Shown here: one piece after another, positions 1 to 5,804 of the stretch | Position numbering within the stretch: the stretch's first letter is position 1 | Layout: the number at the start of each line of letters is the position of its first letter | DNA from: Desulfovibrio sp. Dsv1 | GTDB taxonomy: Bacteria; Desulfobacterota; Desulfovibrionia; Desulfovibrionales; Desulfovibrionaceae | Assembly: GCA_000403945.1 (NCBI GenBank) | Contig: APFI01000265.1 | Location: forward strand, 1-5,804 | Reading direction: 5' to 3' | DNA: 5,804 nt | The notes under the pieces: generated by a model | What the model was told of the DNA's origin: nothing | Databases searched by the model: none | Seen by the model: only the letters and a program-made list of their open reading frames with translations | Position numbers and translations under genes: made by a program

Positions 1-317
1 GATCAGCACGGCGTTTTCCGAGTTGTCCACAAGACTCTTGATACGCAGATCTTGTTTGATTTCCTTGAAGAAAAGCTCGATTTGCCAGCGGTCGCGGTAA
101 ATATCGGCGATAGTTTTGGGACTCAGGTGGCAGTGGATGGCCAGAAATTCGCAGCGCTTGCCACTTTCCGGATCGCGGCGGCCGGCACGTCGGTCGCGGG
201 CGCAAGAACCGTTTTGCTGCTGGTGACCTCGGTAATGCGGCTGGTGACACCTGTTTTTGGGTTCATTGGGCGGCGCTCCAGAAGTTTGCACACGGCGTTG
301 CGCTTGAAACGGGTCAC
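1..317 (-). pseudogene. IS4-family transposase remnant (3' part, frame-disrupted, runs off the left edge)
   Basis: This is a fragment of a DDE transposase that would cut and join the ends of an IS4-family insertion sequence. Read on the minus strand, codons ending at position 1 encode YRDRWQIELFFKEIK (Tyr codon 99-97, Glu 78-76, Lys 57-55). This matches the IS4-family YREK signature Y-x2-R-x3-E-x6-K, and the Glu is the last acid of the DDE triad. It is followed by a typical IKSLVDNSENAVLI segment that leaves the window. Upstream, VTRFKRNAVCKLLERRP (from 317) also fits the family but lies in another frame. The frame must change between about 230 and 185, after which RRDPESGKRCEFL resumes the alignment. 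The N-terminal half with the first two catalytic Asp residues is absent, since the sequence beyond about 318 is unrelated. The remnant is therefore inactive. Family assignment is firm; the exact breakpoint is not. Confidence 0.85.
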
Positions 318-327
318 ACTAGCTGAA

Positions 328-373
328 TAGAAGTCATTTCATAATGTTAGAAAAAATTATGAAATGACTTCTA
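328..373. repeat. Perfect 18-bp inverted repeat with 10-nt spacer
   Basis: The left arm TAGAAGTCATTTCATAAT (328-345) is the exact reverse complement of the right arm at 356-373; the spacer is 346-355. The arms are AT-rich, unlike the surrounding GC-rich coding DNA. The right arm begins two bases after the hypF stop codon, so the hypF transcript would end in a long hairpin. Neither side has the run of T expected of an intrinsic terminator, although the spacer reads TTTTTC on the minus strand. The arms could instead be the ends of a very small transposon-derived palindrome, since TA dinucleotides close both tips. It may stabilise or terminate hypF mRNA whatever its origin. Confidence 0.85.
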
Positions 374-374
374 G

Positions 375-2858
375 TTAATGCTCTCCTTGCGCGCTGGCGG
401 CGCGGTAATGACCCCGGCGCAGCGCTTGGCGTCCCCAGACAGCCTGCCCCAGCGACAGGCCGCCGTCCCCTGGCGGCAGTTCGTGGTGCATGAGCGGACT
501 GAGCCCGTGTTCCGCCAGGGCCTGCGGCAACAGACGCGCCAGCAGGGCGTTCTGCATGACCCCGCCGGAAAGGCCCACTCGGCACGCGCCGGTTGCGCGG
601 GCCGCTTCAGCAGCCATGGCCGCCAGCGCGCGGGCCAGCGCGCCGTGAAAATAGGCCGCGATGCGCCCCGTAGGTTCCCCGGCGGCCTGAGCCCGGAGCA
701 CATATCTAAACAGGGTAGCGCTGTCCACTTCCAGCAGTCCGTCCTTTTCCGCCGGAGGCAAAGACCATGCCGTATTATCGCGCAGCGCTGCCTCGTCCGT
801 GGCCGCTTCCAAGCGAATGGCCGCCTGGCCTTCGTATGTAGTGGCCAGACAGAGCCCCAGTTGGGCGGCCACCGCGTCGAAAAGGCGGCCGCAACTGGAG
901 GTCGACGGGCAGTTCAGGCCGCGCGCCAGCATTTCGCGCACGGCCACGGCGGCGGAAGCATATTCACTATCCCAAGGCGCGGGCCGCTCCTCGCCCCCGT
1001 GAAGCTGTAATGCCAGGGCAGTGCGCCAAGGTTCGCGGATAGCAGCCTCGCCGCCGGGCAGGGCGAAGGGGGAAAGCCGCCCCAGACGCTTCCAGACCGG
1101 TCGGGACAGGTCCATCCAGAGCAGTTCCCCCCCCCAGATAGTGCCGTCGTCGCCCAGACCCGTGCCGTCCAGGCAGAGAGCCAGAGCGGGCTGGTAACAG
1201 TCATTGTCCGCCAGCACCGAGGCGGCGTGGGCCGCGTGATGCTGAAGCCGCCAGAGCGGCAGACCTTCCCGAGCGGCGCGGGCCTCGGCATAGCGGGTGG
1301 AAAGAAAATCCGGATGCAGATCGCAGACAAGGGCTTTGGGCCGGACTTCCAGCAATTGTTCCAGATGGGCCGCCACTTCCTCATAAAAGCCCAGTGTGGC
1401 CGGATTTTCCAGATCTCCGATATGCTGGCCCACAAAAGCTTCGCGCCCGCGCGTGAGGCAGATGGTGCTCTTGAGATTGGCTCCGGCCCCCAGCACTGTG
1501 GGGTCAGGCGCTTCCCTGCCCGTCGCACCGCCGTCTGGAGGCGGCAGAAACACCGGGCGCGGCACGTAACCGCGCGCGCGCCGGAAAAAAAGCGGCTCCA
1601 CCGCCGGGGGGACGGCGGCAGCGGGGACGGTCCTGTCCACGGCGTACCCCAGCTGCGGCGGATGCGGGGCCACCGTAAGCACGCTGTCGTCCACGCGTAC
1701 CAGAATGTCCCTGTCGTGCAGCAGCCAAGCGTCGGCCAGATGCCCCAGACGGGCTAGGGCCTCGCGGTTGTCAAGGCAGAGCGGTTCGCCGTGGGGATTG
1801 GCCGAAGTCATGACCAGCGCCGGCGGCAGCGCCGCGCGCGGAACCAGCCAGTGGAACAAGGCCGCGTGCAGGGGCGTATAGGGCAGCATCAAGCCCACAG
1901 TGCGCGCGTCCGGCGCCACTTCCGGCGGCAGCGCGCCCTCCGTCCCTGCCGGGGCAGCGCGGCGCGGACAGAGTACAATGGGCTTTTCCGGGCTTTGCAG
2001 CAGGGCTTCGTGTTCTGGCGTGAGCTCGCAAAACGCGCGGGCCGTGGCCGGATCCGCCACCATCAGGGCCAAGGGTTTGTGCGGGCGGATTTTGCGCCGC
2101 CGCAGTTCCTGCAGCGCCCCGGCGTCACGGGCGTCGCAGGCCAGTTGGAAGCCGCCCAGCCCCTTGAGCGCCAGAATGCCGCCGTCCAACAGCAGTTGTC
2201 CGGCGCGGGCCAGAGCCTCGCGCTGGTTATCCCGCGTGGGGCCGGTGTCGCCGCTGCGGGCCACGCGCCTGTCCACGAACCAGAGGCGCGGACCGCAGGC
2301 CGGGCAGGCTATGGGCTGGGCGTGAAAGCGCCGGTCGCCGGGATCGGCGTATTCCGCCGCGCAGTCCGGGCAGAGCGGGAAGCAGCTCATGGTGGTGGTG
2401 CCTCTGTCATAGGGAATGGCGCGGGTGATGGTGTAGCGCGGGCCACAATTGGTGCAGTTGGTGAAGGGATAGCCGTGGCGGCGGTTGGCCGGATCGCACA
2501 TGTCCGCGAGGCAGTCCGGGCAGATGCCCATGTCCGGGCTGACCAGCACGCTGTGCCCGGCATGGCCGTGGCTGGACACAATGGTGAATGCGGTTTCGCC
2601 GGACAGGGGCGCGAGTTCCTGCTCGTTCAGCCCTACCAGCCGGGCCAAGGGCGGCAGTTCCGCGCGCAGACGGCGGTCGAAGCGCTCCACTTCTTCCGGT
2701 GGGCCCTGCACCTCCATGCGCACCCCGTCCGAGGTATTGCCCACCGTGCCGGTAAGCCCTCCCTCCCGGGCCAGCCGATAGACAAAGGGACGGAAACCCA
2801 CGCCCTGAACCTGCCCAACAGCCATGAAAGCCCGGCGCGCTGTCTGTTTAGCATTCAT
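375..2858 (-). CDS. hypF: HypF, carbamoyltransferase for [NiFe] hydrogenase maturation
   Basis: HypF is a cytoplasmic enzyme that turns carbamoyl phosphate and ATP into carbamoyl adenylate and passes the carbamoyl group to the C-terminal Cys of HypE, the source of the CN ligands of [NiFe] hydrogenases. The 827-residue product has the full domain order. An acylphosphatase domain covers about 8-98, with VQGVGFRPF (Arg23) and Asn41. A double zinc finger has the classic spacing C113-x2-C116-x18-C135-x2-C138-x24-C163-x2-C166-x18-C185-x2-C188. A YrdC-like domain follows (LKGLGGFQLACDA 231-243, TSANPHGEP 351-359). The Kae1-like domain has H540-HAA-H544, DGTGLG at 564 and LSGGVMQN 763-770. It is somewhat longer than the roughly 750-residue E. 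coli protein, through loops near 195-212, 298-320 and 440-455. I chose the ATG at 2858 because the acylphosphatase domain then starts normally and GGGA lies just upstream. An in-frame ATG at 2921 would add 21 unsupported residues. No other hyp genes are adjacent. Confidence 0.96.
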   Translation of the reverse strand: MNAKQTARRAFMAVGQVQGVGFRPFVYRLAREGGLTGTVGNTSDGVRMEVQGPPEEVERFDRRLRAELPPLARLVGLNEQELAPLSGETAFTIVSSHGHAGHSVLVSPDMGICPDCLADMCDPANRRHGYPFTNCTNCGPRYTITRAIPYDRGTTTMSCFPLCPDCAAEYADPGDRRFHAQPIACPACGPRLWFVDRRVARSGDTGPTRDNQREALARAGQLLLDGGILALKGLGGFQLACDARDAGALQELRRRKIRPHKPLALMVADPATARAFCELTPEHEALLQSPEKPIVLCPRRAAPAGTEGALPPEVAPDARTVGLMLPYTPLHAALFHWLVPRAALPPALVMTSANPHGEPLCLDNREALARLGHLADAWLLHDRDILVRVDDSVLTVAPHPPQLGYAVDRTVPAAAVPPAVEPLFFRRARGYVPRPVFLPPPDGGATGREAPDPTVLGAGANLKSTICLTRGREAFVGQHIGDLENPATLGFYEEVAAHLEQLLEVRPKALVCDLHPDFLSTRYAEARAAREGLPLWRLQHHAAHAASVLADNDCYQPALALCLDGTGLGDDGTIWGGELLWMDLSRPVWKRLGRLSPFALPGGEAAIREPWRTALALQLHGGEERPAPWDSEYASAAVAVREMLARGLNCPSTSSCGRLFDAVAAQLGLCLATTYEGQAAIRLEAATDEAALRDNTAWSLPPAEKDGLLEVDSATLFRYVLRAQAAGEPTGRIAAYFHGALARALAAMAAEAARATGACRVGLSGGVMQNALLARLLPQALAEHGLSPLMHHELPPGDGGLSLGQAVWGRQALRRGHYRAASAQGEH

Positions 2859-2898
2859 TATCCCACTGTAGCCGAAAAGGAAAAAGTCCGCCAGACTG

Positions 2899-2904
2899 TT
2901 TATA
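2899..2904 (-). promoter_or_regulatory. Possible -10 element for hypF
   Basis: Read on the minus strand this is TATAAA, about 40 bases upstream of the chosen hypF ATG at 2858. Transcription would then start near 2892 and leave a leader of roughly 34 bases. This agrees with the 2858 start and excludes the ATG at 2921 from the message. No recognisable -35 box lies at 16-18 bp spacing, so the call rests on the hexamer and its position alone. Confidence 0.3.
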
Positions 2905-2934
2905 TGATCAAAATCGAACATCTTGCCGGAACCG

Positions 2935-2964
2935 TGGTTTTTCTGTATTCTCTTCTGTTATAAT
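2935..2964 (+). promoter_or_regulatory. Extended -10 sigma70-type promoter for the regulator-ligase unit
   Basis: TATAAT at 2959-2964 is a perfect -10 hexamer, preceded by TG at 2956-2957 and one base, which gives the extended -10 motif TGnTATAAT. The -35 region is poor (TGGTTT at 2935-2940, spacing 18), as is common when an extended -10 is present. The start would fall near 2971, giving a leader of about 42 bases before the ATG at 3013. It is the only strong promoter I see for the three rightward genes. It lies back to back with the hypF start, in a region AT-rich relative to the genes. Confidence 0.7.
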
Positions 2965-2983
2965 CGGTTCATTCAACTGTTCT

Positions 2984-3006
2984 CCGCCGTTGCGGCGGCA
3001 AGGAGG
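2984..3006 (+). promoter_or_regulatory. Leader hairpin abutting a strong Shine-Dalgarno site
   Basis: CCGCCG (2984-2989) and CGGCGG (2993-2998) can pair into a six-bp GC stem with a three-base loop. One base after the stem comes AAGGAGG (3000-3006), a near-perfect ribosome binding site six bases before the ATG at 3013. This site decides the start of the XRE-cupin gene. The hairpin does not cover the site, so it may merely sit at its edge. A role in translation control is possible but unproven. Confidence 0.55.
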
Positions 3007-3012
3007 AGCGCC

Positions 3013-3582
3013 ATGCCTACAGACTACCATATTGGCACCCGGATCCGTTCTTTCCGTGAGGAATGCGACATTGATCTGGAAAGTCTGGCCCAGACCACCA
3101 ATTTGAGCGTGGAATTTCTGGAAAAGCTGGAACGCGGCGAAATTTATCCCAGCATCGGCCCCCTGCAGAAAGTGGCCCGCGCTCTAGGGGTGCGCCTGGG
3201 TACCTTCCTGGACGACCAGTACACACGTGATCCGATCATCGGGCACATCGGCGGTGCCGAAGCCGACCAGGCCCTGCATACCGGACGCATGCCCCGGCCC
3301 AGCTATGTGTACCACGCTCTGGGCAAAGGCAAGAGCGACCGCAATATGGAACCCTTTTACATTGAAATTTTTCCGGACCCCTCGGTGGAGCGCAAAACCT
3401 CGTCCCATCAGGGCGAGGAATTCATCATGGTTCTCAAGGGCGAACTGCTGGTGATCTACGGGCGGGAAAGCCATGTGCTCAAAGCTGGGGACACCATCTA
3501 TTACAATTCCATTGTGCCCCATTTCGTGGGCGCCGCCAGTGACGAACCGGTGGAGATCTTGGCTGTGGCGTACAATCCGTAG
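3013..3582 (+). CDS. XRE-family transcriptional regulator with C-terminal cupin sensor domain
   Basis: This is a 189-residue cytoplasmic DNA-binding protein. Residues 8-66 form an XRE/lambda-repressor-type helix-turn-helix (IGTRIRSFREECDIDLESLA, then LSVEFLEKLERGEIYPSIGPL and the third helix region LQKVARALGV). Residues 113-187 form a cupin-2 barrel, with H132-x3-E136 and G143 in the first motif and GDTIYYNS plus PH170 in the second. These could bind a metal or small ligand. The architecture and length are typical of PuuR/SutR-like regulators, in which the cupin senses a metabolite. The ATG at 3013 is chosen for the AAGGAGG six bases upstream; upstream in-frame starts would run through the promoter. 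The acyl-CoA ligase begins 52 bases after the stop with no terminator between, so the regulator probably controls that gene and its own promoter. Effector and operator are not identifiable here. Confidence 0.9.
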   Translation: MPTDYHIGTRIRSFREECDIDLESLAQTTNLSVEFLEKLERGEIYPSIGPLQKVARALGVRLGTFLDDQYTRDPIIGHIGGAEADQALHTGRMPRPSYVYHALGKGKSDRNMEPFYIEIFPDPSVERKTSSHQGEEFIMVLKGELLVIYGRESHVLKAGDTIYYNSIVPHFVGAASDEPVEILAVAYNP

Positions 3583-3634
3583 ACATCCCCTGCGGCGCGC
3601 AATCCGGTTGCCATCCCCACGGACGGAGTAAGAC

Positions 3635-5311
3635 ATGGACGAAAAGGTACGCGAGCGGCATGCGCAGTTTGAACTGCGCGAATGGACCCTGGGGCAGATT
3701 CTCGACCATACCGTGGCCCGTTTTCCCGACCGGGAGGCCATTGTCTACGCCGACCGCAACTACCGCCAGACTTGGCGAGAATTCGCGGATGTGGTGGACC
3801 AGTTCGCCAAGGGGCTCATGGCCTTGGGCGTGCAAAAAGGCGAAAAAGTGGCGGTCTGGGCCACCAACGTGCCCTACTGGGTGGCCCTGCAATTCGCCAC
3901 GGCCAAGATCGGGGCCGTGCTGCTCACGGTAAACACCAATTACCGCGAGCACGAGCTGCGCTATCTGCTACGCCAGTCCGAATCCGAGAACATTTTTCTC
4001 ATCGACGGCCTGCGCGACCACGACTATCTTGCCACGCTCTACAAACTCGCGCCCGAGCTGCGCACCCACGGGCGCGGCGAACTGCGCTGCGCCGAGCTGC
4101 CCCATCTGAAGCGGGTCTGCTTTCTGGGCGCGGAAAAGCACCGCGGCATGTATTCCGTGCCGGAAATCCTGGCCATGTCCGTCATGGTGGACGAGGCGGC
4201 CTATCATGCCCGCCAAGATTCCTTGGATCCCTGGGACGAAATCAACATGCAGTACACCTCGGGCACCACGGGCTTTCCGCGCGGGGTCATGCTGACCCAC
4301 GTGGGCGTGGGCCTCAACGGCTACTGGATCGGCCGCCACCAGGGTTTTACGGAGCAGGACAGGCTCTGTCTGCCGGTGCCGCTTTTCCACTGTTACGGCT
4401 GCGTGCTGGGCGTGTCGGCCTGCGTCAACCACGGGACCACCATGGTCATCCTGGAGAGCTTCAACCCCCTGAAAGTGCTGGACGCCGTGGACAGCGAGCG
4501 CTGCACCGCGCTCTACGGCGTGCCTACCATGTTCCTGGCCGAGCTGGAGCACAAGCTTTTCAAGCGTTTTGACGTCTCCAGCCTGCGCACCGGCATCATG
4601 GCCGGTTCGGTCTGTCCCGAGCCGCTCATGCGCCGTGTGGTGGAAGACATGTACATGAAGGAGATCACCATTTGCTACGGCCTCACCGAGGCCTCGCCGG
4701 TGATGACCCAGTCCGACATCCATGATCCGCTGTCCCTGCGCTGCGAAACCGTGGGTTGCGCCATGCCGGGCATCGAAGTGCGCGTGGGCGATCCCGATAC
4801 CTGCGAGGAGCTGCCGCGCGGCCAGACGGGCGAAATACTTTGCCGGGGCTATAATATCATGAAGGGCTATTACAAAATGCCCGAAGACACGGCCAAGGCC
4901 ATCAGCCCGGAGGGCTGGCTGCATTCCGGCGACCTCGGCGTCATGGATGAGCACGGCTACGTGCGCGTCACGGGCCGGATCAAGGACATGATCATCCGGG
5001 GCGGCGAAAACGTCTATCCACGCGAGGTGGAGGAATTTCTGCTCCAGATGGACGGCGTGCTGGATGTGCAGGTGGTGGCCGTGCCCAGCCGCAAGTACGG
5101 CGAGGAAGTGGGGGCCTTCGCCATCCCCCGGCCCGGCGCGGACCTGCTGCCCGAGGACGTGCGCGACTACTGCCGGGGTAAGATCGCCTGGTTCAAGATT
5201 CCCAAATACGTGGCCGTGGTGGAGTCATTTCCGCTCACGGCCAGCGGCAAAATCCAGAAGTACAAATTGCGCGAAATGGCCGCCGAGCGCTGGCCCGAGG
5301 CCATGCGATAG
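3635..5311 (+). CDS. AMP-dependent acyl-CoA synthetase (FadD-like, ANL superfamily)
   Basis: This 558-residue enzyme should activate a carboxylic acid with ATP to an acyl-adenylate and then transfer it to CoA. All core ANL motifs are present. They are the P-loop YTSGTTGFPRG (207-217), YGLTEASP (348-355, Glu352 for Mg/ATP), HSGD (430-433, Asp binding the ribose), the hinge and CoA motif GRIKDMIIRGGENVYPREVE (from 447) and the catalytic Lys539 in PLTASGKIQK. Length and motif spacing fit medium- or long-chain fatty acyl-CoA synthetases. No signal peptide or membrane segment is seen. The ATG at 3635 has GGAG at 3625-3628, six bases upstream. Substrate cannot be read from sequence: fatty, branched-chain or aromatic acids are all possible. 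Its position behind an XRE-cupin regulator suggests inducible use of a particular acid. Confidence 0.93.
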   Translation: MDEKVRERHAQFELREWTLGQILDHTVARFPDREAIVYADRNYRQTWREFADVVDQFAKGLMALGVQKGEKVAVWATNVPYWVALQFATAKIGAVLLTVNTNYREHELRYLLRQSESENIFLIDGLRDHDYLATLYKLAPELRTHGRGELRCAELPHLKRVCFLGAEKHRGMYSVPEILAMSVMVDEAAYHARQDSLDPWDEINMQYTSGTTGFPRGVMLTHVGVGLNGYWIGRHQGFTEQDRLCLPVPLFHCYGCVLGVSACVNHGTTMVILESFNPLKVLDAVDSERCTALYGVPTMFLAELEHKLFKRFDVSSLRTGIMAGSVCPEPLMRRVVEDMYMKEITICYGLTEASPVMTQSDIHDPLSLRCETVGCAMPGIEVRVGDPDTCEELPRGQTGEILCRGYNIMKGYYKMPEDTAKAISPEGWLHSGDLGVMDEHGYVRVTGRIKDMIIRGGENVYPREVEEFLLQMDGVLDVQVVAVPSRKYGEEVGAFAIPRPGADLLPEDVRDYCRGKIAWFKIPKYVAVVESFPLTASGKIQKYKLREMAAERWPEAMR

Positions 5312-5343
5312 CGCCTGTGGAACAGAAAAGGAGCTAAAACATC

Positions 5344-5517
5344 ATGGAAGATAAGGCTGTTGAAGTATTGGCCAAAGCGGGTAAGCCTGTGCGCTCCGGC
5401 AACATTGCCAAGGAACTTGGCGCTGATTCCAAGGACGTCAGCAAGGCCATCGCCGCCCTGAAAAAAGAAGGTAAAGTCATCTTGCCTAGGCTCTGTTTCT
5501 ACGCTTCGGTAAGATAG
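5344..5517 (+). CDS. Small winged-helix-like protein (57 residues)
   Basis: The product looks like a minimal winged-helix fold. It has helix one at about 2-11, a second helix at 18-25 (SGNIAKELG), a likely recognition helix at 29-41 (SKDVSKAIAALKK) and a short basic wing ending in LCFYA. From memory, small proteins of this kind ending in a C-[FY]-Y-A-like tail occur in Desulfovibrio; I could not check this. AAAAGGAG (5326-5333) lies ten bases before the ATG, and the gene starts 32 bases after the ligase stop, so cotranscription is likely. Function is unknown: DNA binding is the simplest guess, but there is no separate effector domain. The last codons include rare AGG and AGA, and the tail meets insertion-sequence debris. 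The C-terminus may therefore be altered, with the native gene perhaps ending differently beyond codon 47. Confidence 0.65.
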   Translation: MEDKAVEVLAKAGKPVRSGNIAKELGADSKDVSKAIAALKKEGKVILPRLCFYASVR

Positions 5518-5712
5518 TCCCGCAGCCTCCGGATGAACCGTGAGCCAAAAACGTGAGCGGCTTCATCCGCGCGATATTGAAAATGTGAATTGCTCTGATG
5601 GCCGCGAGCATGGAAAGACCGCGTTTTTTCCGTGGGATGAGGGTAGCGTCAGCGTTGAAAGCGTGTCCCAGACTGTCGGCCCGTCCGTTTAAGAGCTCTC
5701 TAGATAGTGTAG
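5518..5712. other. Non-coding stretch with probable insertion-sequence debris
   Basis: No intact gene is supported here. A minus-strand open frame that stays open from the right window edge down to 5486 reads RGLSMLAAIRAIHIF at about 5626-5582. This resembles the S-x-L-A-A-I-R-x3-I-F tail of the IS5-like remnant just to its right, hinting at a second decayed transposase end. An imperfect inverted repeat pairs GGATGAACCG (5531-5540) with CGGCTTCATCC (5558-5568, one bulged base) and encloses two copies of CGTGAGC (5539-5545, 5552-5558). It has no following T-run, so I do not call it a terminator, although it lies 13 bases after the small gene. Confidence 0.4.
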
Positions 5713-5804
5713 TCACGAAACTGAAGGCCGCAAAAAGATGCGTCCGATCCGGATAGCGGCCAGGAATGATGCCGTATTTTCCGCGTGCCGGGTCGCAATG
5801 CCGC
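5713..5804 (-). pseudogene. C-terminal tail of an IS5-family-like transposase (partial, runs off the right edge)
   Basis: On the minus strand, codons from 5802 to the TGA at 5715-5713 read GIATRHAENTASFLAAIRI, then GRIFLRPSVS. IS5-family DDE transposases end in this manner: an (R/G)-x-A-T-R-Y-x-K/E-x-A-x-x-F-L-A-A segment, a hydrophobic helix and a stop. Only the last 29 residues lie in the window, so whether the element is intact cannot be judged. A CTAG tetranucleotide at 5700-5703, ten bases past the stop, could mark its end, because some IS5-group elements target YTAR. The call rests on pattern recognition of a short tail. Confidence 0.55.

Noticed and set aside
328..373. The palindrome as a classical intrinsic terminator of hypF
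   Set aside because: The stem is AT-rich and no T-run follows it on either strand, so a terminator role is only possible, not supported.
1791..2963. A 390-codon plus-strand open frame opposite hypF
   Set aside because: It is antisense to a fully conserved hypF, has an Arg/Gly/Ala-rich composition typical of GC-rich shadow frames, lacks any motif and runs into the divergent promoter.
2967..2982. GTTC repeats just after the -10 box as a regulator operator
   Set aside because: Four-base repeats twelve bases apart are too short to separate from chance without comparative data.
2923..3012. An upstream in-frame start for the XRE-cupin gene
   Set aside because: It would place the promoter inside the gene and add 30 residues unlike any helix-turn-helix N-terminus; AAGGAGG six bases before 3013 fixes the start.
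3968..4954. A 328-codon minus-strand open frame opposite the acyl-CoA synthetase
   Set aside because: It is His/Ala/Gly-rich with no family pattern and mirrors the codon bias of the ligase gene.
5531..5568. The inverted repeat after the small gene as a terminator
   Set aside because: The loop is long, the stem has a bulge and no T-run follows on either strand.
1..5804. CRISPR arrays, tRNA or rRNA genes and riboswitches
   Set aside because: I saw no regularly spaced direct repeats, cloverleaf pattern or conserved aptamer core; the only leader long enough to inspect is about 42 bases.

Overview
The window looks like GC-rich bacterial chromosome, most likely from a sulfate reducer of the Desulfovibrionaceae. 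This is an inference from the GC-rich codon use, from an XRE-cupin regulator placed directly before an AMP-forming acyl-CoA ligase, and from a tiny winged-helix protein of a type I associate with that family. No rRNA or tRNA marker is present, so the taxon stays tentative.

Layout. Positions 1-317 hold the broken 3' part of an IS4-family transposase on the minus strand, recognisable by its YREK signature. A perfect 18-bp inverted repeat (328-373) separates it from a complete hypF gene (375-2858, minus), whose product makes the cyanide ligands of [NiFe] hydrogenases. A 154-bp divergent intergenic region (2859-3012) carries a clear extended -10 promoter for the rightward genes. The rightward set is an XRE-type regulator with a cupin sensor domain (3013-3582), a FadD-like AMP-forming acyl-CoA synthetase (3635-5311) and a 57-residue winged-helix-like protein (5344-5517). 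All three have Shine-Dalgarno sites and short gaps, and they probably form one transcription unit. The right end (about 5518-5804) is insertion-sequence debris: the C-terminal tail of an IS5-like transposase on the minus strand and a stretch with no intact gene.

How the parts work together. HypF acts alone here; the other hyp genes and the hydrogenases it serves must lie elsewhere. The regulator probably controls the ligase and itself, perhaps responding through its cupin domain to a metabolite related to the ligase substrate, but that link comes from gene order only. No clearly new multi-gene system is visible. The points most worth a second look are a nine-G tract inside hypF that could slip, the AT-rich palindrome bordered by CTAG tetranucleotides, and the junction where the small winged-helix gene meets insertion-sequence material.
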